This document shows, piece by piece, positions 11,581 through 22,700 of a stretch of 64,000 nucleotides of DNA. The translations under genes were made by a program, and so were the position numbers. Position 1 is the stretch's first letter. Every line of letters begins with the position of its first letter. Source of the stretch: Patiria miniata. Its lineage: Eukaryota; Echinodermata; Asteroidea; Valvatida; Asterinidae. The notes under the pieces were generated by a model that was not told where the DNA came from, did no database searches, and saw only the letters and a list, made by a program, of their open reading frames with translations. The stretch is taken from the NCBI RefSeq assembly GCF_015706575.1, contig NW_024037059.1, positions 33,552,129 through 33,616,128 of the forward strand. The letters run 5' to 3'.

Positions 11581-12399
11581 GACTTTAATAAATCACTTCC
11601 GAAAAATGTTTATTTCGTTTTTCCCTCTTTATTTATGAACACCAAACAAACACCACAGCAAATCCTCAGTTCAAAAATAAATACATAAAATAAAGATTCA
11701 CAAATATCTCAATTTCTAATGAAAACACTCGTTGGCTAAACAAAAGCCTCACTTCTAACTACTTCATCAAACTGAAGAGCTCAAATCAAAATTGAGAGTC
11801 AAAGGTAAATAAAAAAACTGTTGTGAATGCACCAAGAGCTGCTTTACTTCTAATTAGCTCTTTCGTGCCTGATGGCGTCTACAAAACACATTTATTACCG
11901 TGCCTGTTTGAGTTTTCATTTTTTTTTCACTCTCAAATACATTATTTCTTTAAATTTACTTGCGGCAGAAGTTCTTTAAGCTTCTTACAAATAAAACGAA
12001 AAGAAAACAGCATTATCCTTTTATTAAATGTCTCATACTGGTCGGAACAAAGCTCCAAATTTGCAATCAAAACATATTTTTCTCTACTATGATTCTGAGA
12101 CTCTAGACAGCTTTTTTTTTTGAAGCTATAGGGGAAGGAAACAGCTTGGTACTTGCAGGTGCGCTCTTTAGCAAACATCCAGGGCTTTTGAGGTGGGTGG
12201 TCGTGGTATGGCCTGCTTCTTGTGATCCACTGCTCAGTGAACTTCGCTCCCAAATACCATCTTCACCCTGTCAGCAACTGTCTGTCATTATCTGTATAGA
12301 TGAGAAGGTGTAAAAAAAAAAAAATCAGTCTGTCCAGCTGTTTAGCATAATTATGTGGATATTGTGGATAATTTTATTGTAGGTAGAAAAAGCCTCCAA
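11581..12399. other. Intergenic AT-rich sequence
   Basis: No coding or structural signal recognised. Contains short poly-T and poly-A runs. Confidence 0.35.
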
Positions 12400-12700
12400 C
12401 AATGCTTGGAGAATTAAGGAGCGTACCCCAATCCTTGGATATAATAGGAGTATATCGTGCCCAATCTGGCCCGGCCCTCGGACAGCGAACAGGAGCACGT
12501 AACCCAACCTTTGGGGAGAATAGAAGCAAAGAGTTGGGGAGATAACGGCATGTGTATACCAAACCTTTTGGATAAAAGAATTACGTACCCAATTTCTGAG
12601 GAGAATGGGAGCATAACACCCAATCATTGGATGGAATAGAATCGTACACATGTTCCCAAACTTTGGGGAGCTAGAAGAGGCTTACCCAACCCTGCTAGTG
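12400..12700. repeat. Degenerate tandem repeat, ~36-45 bp units
   Basis: About seven diverged copies of a unit built around ACCCAAnCTTTGGGGAGAAT and AGGAGC. Its CCCAA core resembles the TTGGG element at 10351-11580, so the two may be parts of one family. Confidence 0.5.
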
Positions 12701-15039
12701 CTAAATCAAATGTCATACCATTATGACATTTATCTCCCAAAATATTTTAGGGAATATCACATGAAATGAGTCATGAATCAGGAATAAGACATTGGGACAC
12801 TCGCATTATAATGCAATTGTTGGGTTAACAGTACGATATGGATAACGTTAAACCTAGCATATCACTGCGAAAATGCACAGAAACCGTCCGTGTGCTGTGC
12901 TTATCAGACAGGCACACATATTCCTGTATCATGAATTCTCTCTTTATATAAATATAAGAATCCGTACTTTTAAATTTCGAGACATGTACAATTCTTACCT
13001 ATGAAAACGTCAATAAGGCGTTAACACCACATTTACTAAACAGTTCAGTCGTAAATGTGGATCTTTGCTAAACGTAAAACGCATGCGCATTGGAGTCTCA
13101 TTACTTGTCGCAGATATTTTATTTACGATTATAGATCTCTTTGTAACTTCAGTCAAAAGGAGCCCGAATAATAATACATTGATGACATTGTGAATTGTAA
13201 ATAAAATATACATAAATATATATATATAAAAAATTAATTACAGAAATAGTCCGTGTTTTTTTTCAAAGAAAAATTACTTTTGTTTGTGTTAAAATATTGA
13301 CTGACTAAACGTCTCCGTGCTCCTCATTAATAGCGACGTAGGGTTTTTTTTTTTGGTGGTTTTTTTTTTTAATTATTATAATTTTTGAAGCAATCCTCTA
13401 CATTCTTTAGACCAGAATACGTATGTTATTTGGCAATATGCATGTATACAATCTACGTAGCCTACACCCGTCGGGGTTTTTGTTTTTGGTAATAATCTTG
13501 ATTTTATGATCTTAATGTTTAAGATCGTCTTGACAGCGACGCGTAAATCTCAAGAGCAAACGGAAAAATACATAATTACTAACAAATAGGCATATTTGCT
13601 TGTTTCAATATCAATTAAGAAAAAGAACAAAAAGAAGAAAACACACCTATAGTGGAAAAAAATCCAACTTCTTACTTGTTCAACAAATATTAATATTTCC
13701 CACTCGATAGAATATAATTCTTGATAACCTGATTGACAGATGATGGGTACAATTGCTCGAAATGAACTTTTAAGGACCATTTGGAATGAAATACACTTAC
13801 TTGTCAAAATGAATAATAAAACGCACGAATCAAATTACTATTAGTATTATTTTTTTGGAAAATCTTATACTGATTCAAGACCCCTTGAAACGAAACTGAT
13901 CAAACCAGTACAATATTAAATTAAAGACTCGTTTTGATTGTACATGAATTTGTCGGGAAAAAACGCTATAATGATTTTAATGCATCCTTTTGCTTTCATT
14001 ATTCATTATTCCAATTATGATCCTTTTCATGTGATTGCTTGCGATTGTTTTCTTCTTTTTTTCTCACCAGAGTCACTTAACTACATGTGTTCTGCGTCCA
14101 ATCGATGCAGTCGTTGTCGAGGGCCACCTAATGAATATGGAAATTAACAAGTGATGTTGCGTTCATACTGAATTTCAATAATCTAGAAAAAAATCACATC
14201 GTCTATTTCCCACTCATCATCGATAATAATAATTATGACGATCATGAAAACTGAGTTTGATTAGGCCTAATTGTCACAAAGTTGTTAAGAACAATGTGGC
14301 CTAATCCAAACAAGAAAGAAAGAAAAAAAAACTGGTCACAAAAGTTATGTACTGACTCCACTGTGTAATTGCATGTGCAGGGTGTCCTGAAAATAATGGT
14401 GCATGTAAAACCCGCCATTTTCGCCAATTTACAACCGGAATTTACTGCAAATGTTCACATGATCTTCAAGGTTACAGATTTAGCTTAATAATACCGTTTG
14501 TTTAATTAAGAATGATACATCATATATGAACGACCAATGTAAACTAATCTTATCTTGACAATGCGACACATCTTAATTCTAATCATGGCCATGTAATATA
14601 CAAAAAAAAAATAATCCAACGTGAACGCAAACCATTTTTTTTTTATGTAATTTCATTAACAATATAAATTTCCTAAAAAAATAAATAAAAAAAAAATAAA
14701 AAAAAAATTAAATAAAATTCAATCAAACATTATTTTCAAGGTAGCTTTCTTTTATTAGCATAACAATGAATATGCTGCGCTATTTTTAGATTTAGTAAAA
14801 AAAAGAGAGATTTTCGTCATCTGGAAGTAGATAAGGTGAGGATTGTCGTCACGAGGATCAGTCTGAATGTGGACATTGACATCGTCACGTCGCTCTTGAG
14901 TCTCGAGTAAGTGTCCTATAATTGTAATGTATTCGATAATACATGCACATTTACATTTGTACATAAATGGTGTAATTTCTTACAATAACGATTTTCGTTT
15001 TTCTTATAAAACCCAGATACCCTCAAGTTTCAATATGAG
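12701..15039. other. Intergenic AT-rich stretch
   Basis: No exon, TIR pair or tandem array recognised. A-rich and T-rich tracts are frequent, the longest being 14676-14712. Confidence 0.4.
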
Positions 15040-15107
15040 CCATCAGGGAGTTCCTTCGATGCTTGCAGGAGGAGTGGGACATCGATCAAGATGAAGATCA
15101 GCTTATG
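15040..15107 (+). pseudogene. Upstream exon of the zinc-finger/polymerase gene
   Basis: Open frame ending EEWDIDQDEDQLM at donor ATG|GTAAGT, which joins in phase 0 to acceptor TCTGCAG at 15324. The intron is 217 bp with a good pyrimidine tract. The 5' limit is uncertain: an AG at 15038-15039 is a possible acceptor, since a stop precedes it in frame. Confidence 0.5.
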
Positions 15108-15324
15108 GTAAGTACAAAACAACCATCTGGAAAACAAATATTACTACATTATATACATGTATTATACTATACTTTACAAACCAACTTGTTGGGATACAGT
15201 TTTTCTTTCTTAATTAGTAATCCATTTAATTAAAAACAAAATGTCTATGTATTGATCGCATTTTATGTTAATATATGTAAGTGAATATTTGTACTAACGA
15301 TCCTGTTTCTGTTTTTCTCTGCAG

Positions 15325-15822
15325 ATTGTTGACGTTCTTCCCGAGCCGTCAGCCGCGGTGAAGCAGCAAGGATTACAGGATGGGCGAGAACAAAACGAAA
15401 CGGCAGTCAAAGGTAGACGATACCCATGCGGGACGTGTGGAAAGGTCTTCCGTCAATTGACCAACCTCATCCGACACCGCAAGCTTCACGAGATCGGTCC
15501 GAATGTCAACAAGAAGGCCGTGACCTGTCCGGTTTGCAGCAAAGTATTCTCTCGTCCCAACAACTTAAAACGGCATCGCAAGAACCACACCGCAGATCAG
15601 CTGCCGTCCACCACACGTCAAATATCGCATCAAGGCAATGGAGAGTCGCCACGTGCTGAAGCTGGAAGTAACTGTACGCCTCCCCAAAGCTCAATCGTTA
15701 AGATGTCAATCTGTCCAGCATGCGGAGGTGTTTTCCAGAGGGTGAACCAAATGTTGTGTCATCTACAAAACGACCACGGTGGAGTGTCGGCATCTTACTA
15801 CACCGTTCGAGCCAAACCATGA
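15325..15822 (+). pseudogene. C2H2 zinc-finger block
   Basis: After an acidic leader there are three C2H2 fingers: YPCGTCGKVFRQLTNLIRH.., CPVCSKVFSRPNNLKRHRKN.. and CPACGGVFQRVNQMLCH... Each has CxxC, 12 residues, then paired histidines with the usual Phe and Leu. The frame stops at 15822, but similar sequence resumes downstream in other frames. Confidence 0.65.
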
Positions 15823-16324
15823 ACCCTATAAATCCATCGCTGAGAATAAGGAGCGAGAGCCTGATATGATGGAGGCTGTTCCCAATGTCCTTACTTCAAC
15901 ATCACCGACTGGCGTACCACTACCGTCACCACAGGCACCACAGACACCACAGGGGCACATCTGCCCACTGTGTGACAGTCTTTCAGTCGACTTGACAGCC
16001 TGAGGAGACACATCAAACGTACCACGAAAGCGGTGCAATTCCACCGTCAATACACGAAGAACCGTTATCACATCAGATTTCCCGTCCTGAGTCACCTGAA
16101 ACTGTTCCCGAGGATCCCCGCGAGTTTCCAGCTGATGATAACGGCGAAGAAAACTTGCAAGAGACTGATGATATTCCCAAAGCTCTCCGTCGACACTGGT
16201 TGCCCATTCGCACGCATTACACAACCGGCCGCCGCATTCAAGATGTATACAACTTTCGACTGGCTGGAAACTCGACCATGGACGTTGATTTGGCTTTGAA
16301 AATGATATTTCAGCGCCTTCGATA

Positions 16325-16611
16325 CAAGGGCGGATCGGGGGGGGGGGGGGCAAAGGGGGCCATCCCCCCCCCCAAAAAAAAAAAACCCGACACCAATTTT
16401 TTTTTATGCGACATTGCAATAAAGGCAGGCAATGAGTACACCACCATCTTTTCCTCAAAAAAAAACATTGGTTAAAGTGGTCAGAAATTGCCTCAGATCG
16501 CACCACAGAGCATCTCGAACCCCACGCCATAATTTTGTTGACCCACTTTTTGGGGGGACCAACATTTTTTTTGGCCCCCCCCAAAAAAATTGTGTTCTGG
16601 ATCCGCCCTTG
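16325..16611. mobile_element. hAT-type MITE with G/C runs, inserted in the polymerase gene
   Basis: Ends CAAGGGCGGATC and GGATCCGCCCTTG are inverted. The 8-bp target duplication CTTCGATA/CTTCGATG (16317-16324 and 16612-16619) shows one mismatch. G12 and C9 runs lie just inside. Its right half repeats sequence seen near 18745, 36540 and 36880 (CAGAGCATCT type). Confidence 0.75.
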
Positions 16612-16639
16612 CTTCGATGCCGAGTAAAGATCAACTTAT

Positions 16640-16927
16640 CGTTTGGGTTTACGTCATTCGGAGACGGGTCAGCTGAGGTATTTCCACGCCAGTCAAAACA
16701 ATGCGAGGCTGTTCTCTACCCCGGAGACTGTTGCTACGGAGCAAGACATGGACCGTGTGAGGGAGAAAGTCCGAGAGACTGACATCTTACAGTACGGCAT
16801 TCTGCGTCGACCCGACACAAAATGGACCGTTGCAGCCACCACCATCGTGACGGTCTACGTCAACAAAATGCCGCAGTTTCCGATCGGCTCACCCGTAGTG
16901 AAACTGACTTCCGCACTACGTCGCTAA
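16640..16927 (+). pseudogene. Middle block of the zinc-finger/polymerase gene
   Basis: Encodes SETGQLRYFHASQNNARLFS and DILQYGILRRPDTKWTVAAT, a segment I associate with long cnidarian and deuterostome proteins of this same type. The frame breaks before the next block. Confidence 0.45.
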
Positions 16928-16946
16928 CAATCGGGGTCTGACAAAC

Positions 16947-18191
16947 TTGCTCCGAAACACAAACTCCGGAAAGACGCTTGATGACAATTTTTGTTTCTTT
17001 CGTTGTCTGGCCGTGCATAGGGGAACCAATTCACACTCGACTGAAAAAGCAGTACATCATCTGGTCGAAACATACCGCCAGGCTGCGGGCAAAGATCGGG
17101 TAGACGGAATAACGCTGGATGAGCTGGCCATTGCCGAGGTGGTGTTCGAGGTGAATGTGCAGGTGTACATGCTGCTGCCGGCAGAGATCGATGACGATGA
17201 TGATGACGAGAACGAGGTTGATAAGATGACAGGGGATGAACAATGTCCGAACAAATCCCCGATCCAGGTGGAACTGATCAGGCGTTCTCACCGCCGCTAT
17301 CCCGATACTCTGTATTTTAACCTGTGGGGAAATCATTTCTCCTACATTTCTGATCTCAGTAAGTACAGCCGATCCTACGCATGCTCCAAGTGCAACACCG
17401 TGTTTACCAGATCGTGGAATCTTATGACCCATGAGATCACGTGTGACGTCTACGTTAAACACAAGTTTAGTGGGGGTTCTTACCAACTGCCTTTAACAAT
17501 CTTCGACAAGTTATCCGAGATCGGCATAGATGTAGAGGAGGACATGAAATATTACCCCTACAGGGCAACCTTTGATTACGAATGCTACTTCCAGTCCGTA
17601 TCTCCCTCAATGCGCCAGCGAGAAGGAAAACTGCGATGGGAAGCACGCCACGAGTTACTCAGTTGCAGCATAGCCAGTAATATTCCGGACTACGAGGCGC
17701 CACGGTGTTTTGTCGGTAACGGCAACCCGCGTGAACTGGTATCAGACATGGTCGACTACCTACATACCATCAGTCTAGCTGCGTACGACACACTTCTGGA
17801 GAAATATTATGAAGTCATTTTTGAGAGGTTGGATGAGATGATTGAGGACATGAAAAGCGAGTCAATGCCGCTGAGCAAACTGCACAAGCACATCAACAAA
17901 CTCAGGGAGCAGTTAGATGAATATCTTCAAGAGTTACCGGTGCTGGGTTTTAACTCTGGAAAGTACGATATCAACGTCATCAAGCGTTATCTGTACCCGG
18001 TACTTCAAGAAAAAGATCCTCTAAAATGGATCATCAAAAGAACCAGCACATACATGGCCCTCAAAACCGAGAAGTTGAAGTTTCTCGATATCGCAAATTA
18101 TCTTGCTCCCGGATACAGCTGCGCGAAATTTTTGAAGGCGTACGACTGCCCCCTGACCAAAGGATTTTTTCCCGTACGAGTGGGTAGATGA
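16947..18191 (+). pseudogene. Family B DNA polymerase, N-terminal and exonuclease region
   Basis: A 414-codon frame. Residues 11-30 (LDDNFCFFRCLAVHRG) are a conserved N-terminal motif of this family. Residues 144-166 form a C2HC finger. The exonuclease motifs follow: FDYECY (209-214; Asp210, Glu212) for Exo I and LGFNSGKYDINVI (333-345) for Exo II. The frame ends at a one-base shift near 18172, after which the same protein continues in another frame. An acidic run of Asp lies at residues 82-87. Confidence 0.7.
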
Positions 18192-18493
18192 TCTGGACAA
18201 ACTTGAAGTCGGGTCACTTCCACCTCATCAGGCCTTATACAGCAAGCTGAAGGGATGCAACATATCCGAGGAGGAATACCAGTACTGCCAGAGCGTGTGG
18301 AAGGAGCACGGTATGACCACAGTACGGGATTTTCTCGTTTGGTACAACAACCTGGACGTGGTTCCCTTTCTCGATGCGGTAGACAAGATGTATGCATTCT
18401 ACAGAGAGCGGCAGATGGACATGTTTAAATGCGCCATCTCGGTCCCGGGTCTGTCACTACACTACCTTTTACTTACACTACCGAATGACATCT
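18180..18493 (+). pseudogene. Polymerase continuation after the frameshift
   Basis: Open sequence containing EWVDDLDKLEVGSLPPHQAL, VRDFLVWYNNLDVVPFLDAV and VPGLSLHYLL, consistent with the region between the exonuclease and palm of these polymerases. It is cut by the hAT-type insertion at 18502. Confidence 0.6.
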
Positions 18494-18501
18494 ATTTCAG
18501 C

Positions 18502-20330
18502 CACCGGCGGCGGAACCGGGGGGGGGGGGGGGGGGGCAGAGGGGGCAGTTGCCCCCCCCCCCCACTTTTGAATAGGTAGCTATTTTGCCCCCCCACTTTT
18601 TACCAGGAGCGATTTTAAAAAACGAGGTTAATTAAAATGATACAAGAGGTAAAAAAGATCAAGTTGAACACGTGTCTCATTTATAGGGCCCTATTAATAG
18701 TATTATGTACTACAATGTATCTCTTGCTCAGAAAATATTTGTTAAAGTGGTCAGAAATTGCCTCAAATCGCACCACAGAGCATCTAGAATCCATTTTTTT
18801 TTTCGGGGCCCTTAAGCGGGCCCCGAACCCCACGCCTCAAGGGCTTCGCGCTTCACGCTCGCATCAGTTCTGATCAAGGTATGTTCCCCCATTTTGGAAA
18901 GCGATTGACACCCCTGTTTGGGGGTGAAATTTGACAATAGGCCTTATACCTAAGGGAGTATGGCGACACAAAATTAGAAAAATGATACGAAAAATAGGGA
19001 TATACCATAATTTTCGGAATATAAGCCGCGCGGTGTATAAGCCGCAGCACGCAAAAATCTGCAAATTAAGATCTGAAGTCGGCGTATATAAGCCGCACCC
19101 ACCGCAGCGGTTTCAATTTTGTAAGGCCTCCAAAAATTCTAGTCAAAAAGCTCTGAACCAGTTCCAGTTACACTACAGAAGCTATAAAAAGGGCCACAAA
19201 ATTTATATCAAATCATTTTCAATCGATACTCTTACAAACAAATATGGAAATTGATGATGAGAAATAAACACCGGGAACTGCTGCCGGCTGCCCCGTCCCG
19301 GTCCCCGGCCTTAAAAGTTGCATGGCCGGCCAGGCAGCCTGCGCCGCGCCGGTGAATGACAACATTTTCCCGCAGTACGTGAGAGAGTATGCAACCCACC
19401 GCGTGTTGTCTGACTGGAGCGCTACAAATCTTGCTTTTGTGGCAACAGATGCTGACTTGTTTTGTCTTAAGAATAAGCAGGTCCGTTTTTACCTCAAAAC
19501 TTTTCAAATTTTTGTGATTACTAGCGAATAGTAACGTAAAAAATTCAAGTTTCGATCGTAACTTCCTTCAAAAATAGTCAAAACCAAAGACCCTTTAGCG
19601 CCGTAGGAAACGATGCTGACATTTTTATGGACGAATCCATTAATTTTGTAAGGGGTGATTTAGTCCCTTTTTTGAGTTTTACATCGTTTCTTGAATTCGT
19701 TTCAAAAAAAATATATACTGTGACGTTAAACAACTTATTATCTAATAAAGAAATGTTTCGAACACCATAAAAAGTATTAGTCGTCTTTTTTCGTGTTTTT
19801 TTTTTTAAATGCAGAAATATTGGTAATTATTGTTCCCAAGAAAGTACACCCCTTCATTACCACAAATGGTGTGGTCCGCTGGGGGAAAGCATGCAGCTAG
19901 CTGCACACCATCACGTACGGCTGGTCACAAGCGTCGAAGAAAGCTTTCACCGTACTTTTTACCGCTCGGTACCTTGGTTTCGGTTTGTTAATGACTTTTT
20001 AATTGATAATTCATTTCAGCGACACCTCTCTTCTTATACCAGTACATTAACTACACATGTGAATCTTATTTTTATTCTTCAAGGCTCAGCGTATAAGCCG
20101 CCCAGTGTATAAGTAAACATTTTCATGGGCAAAATCAAGCCGCGGCTTATATTCCGAAAATTACGGTAGGAATAGTCCACACGCATAGGTTAGCAGACAT
20201 TACGTAGGTCACACTTTCGTTTCGGACCAACTTCACACTTTTCCCATTTGCTTTGATTTTGCTTTAATCCTGCTCCGGGAACAGTAACTGGACCTTGCCC
20301 CCCACTTTTAAAAGTGTTCCGCCGCCGATG
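18502..20330. mobile_element. hAT-type element with exact 8-bp target duplication, inserted in the polymerase gene
   Basis: Ends CACCGGCGGCGGAAC and GTTCCGCCGCCGATG are inverted, and ATTTCAGC flanks both sides exactly (18494-18501 and 20331-20338). The 1.8-kb interior has G/C runs, a copy of the CAGAGCATCT repeat, and a nested TIR element at 19005-20166. No transposase is seen. Confidence 0.8.
19005..20166. mobile_element. TIR element with repeated TATAAGCCGC motifs
   Basis: Left CCATAATTTTCGGAATATAA and right TTATATTCCGAAAATTACGG are inverted, each flanked by TA. TATAAGCCGC recurs inside both ends (for example 19036, 19087, 20091). The TA target suggests the Tc1/mariner-like superfamily, but no transposase is visible. 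Confidence 0.65.
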
Positions 20331-20338
20331 ATTTCAGC

Positions 20339-20745
20339 CTCATCGACGAAGCGAACAAGGACCTTTATTACAAACTCAGAGACAACATCGTGCGTGGCCC
20401 GTCTCTCGTCTTCCATCGATACCACGAGAAATGGAAAACGTTCATCCGAGGAGGCACCAAACTGTGTCAAAACATCGTAGGATTTGACGCCAACGCCCTC
20501 TATGGTCTCTGATGCAAGACATGCCCGTGGGGTCGTGTATAAGGAGACGGGCCGACCACGACTTCACACCCATCAGGAGCCATACATTCGGTGTTATGGC
20601 CACAGAGTGGCTAGACTGGGTGGCCCATTGCGAAGGTGCCCATATTCGGCATCAATTCAACAGCACGGAGAAGCGTGTGGGTGAGCGAATGATCCCGGTG
20701 GATGGCTACTGCAGCGACACCAACACAGTGTACCAGTTCCCCTCC
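20339..20745 (+). pseudogene. Polymerase palm fragment
   Basis: Resumes directly after the hAT insertion. GFDANALY (about 20480-20503) resembles palm motif A. A TGA follows within a few codons, and the next open stretch (from 20512) continues in a nearby frame with MPVGSCIRRRADHD. It stops at a T-run and C-run at about 20745-20775. Confidence 0.55.
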
Positions 20746-20924
20746 TTTTTTTTTTTAAATTTTGCCCCCCCCCCAAAAAAGGAAATTGCAGGGGAAATGT
20801 GCCTTTGGGTATGTAAGCACATTATGAAGTATGAAAAATCTGTCCCAACTTTTTGGGCATCCATCCAAAATATTGTTTGTCCCAATAGCGACTTTTTTTC
20901 ACCGATAATCAAATTCATAGGTGT

Positions 20925-21000
20925 AAGGGGCCATTCAGAATGTTCAATGTTTTAAAATTTCGACTTTTTTTCCAAATTATTTTGACCCACCCACCCACCC
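20925..21000. repeat. Repeat copy inverted relative to 24645-24725
   Basis: Shares GGCCATTCAGAAT, TTTTAAAATTTCGA and the CCACCCACCC tract with the complement of 24645-24725. The two lie outside the MITE pair at 21497-24500. Confidence 0.55.
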
Positions 21001-21088
21001 CTAATTTCGATTAATAAAAAACTGAACATGTACATGTACATGCACTTGCATGTACATGTACTTGAACACCATGTACATGTGTGTCTAG

Positions 21089-21299
21089 TTCAGTGACGGC
21101 GTGAAGTTGTCGGTCTTCCTCTTTTGCACTGGTGACCTTCAGTTTTCTTGTGTTTTGCCAGCTGATATGCTGTTGGGAATGACAGGTTGCAGTTTTGGAA
21201 GCCACAAAGATGACCGTGGTTTTGTCGTTTTCTGGATGAGGTGGATGACATGTGACATACGAGGTTGTGCCTATCACGTGAGGTAGCTGAGAAAAACAT
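21089..21299 (-). pseudogene. C2H2-like zinc-finger fragment
   Basis: Short minus-strand frame with one finger (Cys-x4-Cys, 12 residues, His-x5-His; FQNCNLSFPTAYQLAKH) followed by a basic KRGRPTTS tail. No flanking exon is recognised, and it abuts a C-homopolymer of about 22 bases. It may be the C-terminus of a transposon protein. Function unknown. Confidence 0.35.
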
Positions 21300-21496
21300 T
21301 CGCTCGTCCGCCCCCCCCCCCCCCCCCCCCCGCCCTGTTTGCAGGGCGGGGGGTACGAGCGAAAGAAAACATCAGGTTTGGGCAGACATCACATCACAGG
21401 CTGCGGTCCTCGTAGTCTTGGAGTCCAGTGGTTGAATAGTCCAGTTTTATAGCGATTGGATACACGTAGGCCTACATGACGTACATGTACAGTACA

Positions 21497-21690
21497 CAGT
21501 GGCGTAGCCACGGGGGGGGGGGGGACAGCCCTCCCCCCATGAAACCTTGTCCCCCCCCCCAGTCGCCCCCCCCCCCCCCCCCCCCCCCACTGAGATTTTG
21601 AGTTTCTAAAAAAATTATCATTGATCTACATGACGCCCCCCATGAAATGTTCCAGCGCCCCCCACTGAAAAATTCCTGGCTACGCCACTG
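21497..21690. mobile_element. CAGTGGCGTAGCC MITE, copy 1
   Basis: Ends CAGTGGCGTAGCCACG and CTGGCTACGCCACTG are inverted. The interior alternates C and G runs with ACTGAGATTTTGAGTTTCT and ATCATTGATCTACATGACGC, identical to copy 2. Confidence 0.8.
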
Positions 21691-22534
21691 GCCCCGGTTG
21701 ACTATGCACACCATGGCTCGAACTATAGTGTGATCCGGTACACTCGCTGGCCCCGTCCAGCTGTTGCTTCCCCGTCACTGTAGCGGTCCGCTCCCGCTTC
21801 AGTCCGGCCGTCTCTGCGAAGCGAAAGCTCGTACCGTGCCACTCGGTTCAGCTAAAATCTTTGGCATACTTGGTTCCCCCAGTTAGTGTTGTGAGACTCC
21901 GACACCGGTGTTGAAACCAAGGAAAACCCTGACGTTGGAGGAATCCCCACAAAGTTAAATAAACCAGTAAAGTCACTGTGTGTGTGAAAGCTCTGTTTCC
22001 CGCCAAATTCGTTATCATAGATAATAATGTTGATTCTAATATAAAGTTAATGAACTAATAGGGAATGCAACAATAATTTCAGGAATGAATTGCAGGGCAG
22101 CTCCGTCGCACAGCCTTTAACGTTTCACCACTTGAAACTTAGAACTGATAGACACATGGATTACAAGATAAGAGAACTGTTCAATTGCCTCATTCATGTT
22201 CTCCGAAGTCATCGTGTTAAAATTAGAAAAAGTTTTAACTATGGAAGGTTGTGAATCTTTTCTTTCAAAACTGAGGGAGGAATTGTTGCAGTCATATTTA
22301 TTTTATCGTCAATGTAAAATTGTGTCTTATTTCATTTTGTTCCCGGGTATTTTCTTGTTGTTTCTGTAGACCTATGTATGTCAACTAGGTTGTTTGTTTT
22401 TATGGTTTGCATTTTTCTCTCTGGGGAATGGGATTGCTTTTGTTTCTCGGTTTTGTTTTGTTTTGTTTGTAATAAACTTTTTAGCCCGTTTGTCATTCAT
22501 TCCCGTTATTGAGTCTGGTTGTTTGTTTTGTTTG

Positions 22535-22700
22535 TTTGTTTGTTTGTTGGGTTGTAAGAGTATTTATTTATTAGTTCGTTTTTATATTTTTGTATCTGTC
22601 TGGCTTGTCCAATGTTTCACTCTATGATTTTTTTGCTGAGTCTTGTCTCATCTCCCCGTCTTGTCTCGTCTCGTCATGTCTCGTCAAGTCTCGTCTCGTA
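22535..22700. repeat. GTTT and TCTCG simple repeats
   Basis: TTTGTTTG runs at about 22525-22550 and TCTCGTCTCGTC runs at about 22640-22700. Confidence 0.7.

Larger units (their letters stand above)
15040..20745 (+). pseudogene. Decayed zinc-finger/family B DNA polymerase gene of a Polinton-like element
   Basis: Remains of one long gene lie in order on the plus strand: an upstream exon (about 15040-15107), a C2H2 zinc-finger block (15325-15822, with a fourth, frame-broken finger near 15955-16020), a middle block (about 16640-16910), a polymerase N-terminus with exonuclease motifs (16947-18190), a continuation in another frame (about 18180-18490), and a palm block (about 20339-20745). It is broken by several frame changes, an in-frame stop after the palm motif, and two hAT-type insertions (16325-16611 and 18502-20330). 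The polymerase resembles the protein-primed family B enzymes of self-synthesizing Polinton/Maverick elements and relatives. I see no integrase, capsid or terminal repeats, so it is an isolated dead copy. Confidence 0.65.

Noticed and set aside
19322..19531. Short plus-strand protein inside the nested TIR element
   Set aside because: No recognisable motif and no counterpart; probably chance within a non-autonomous element.
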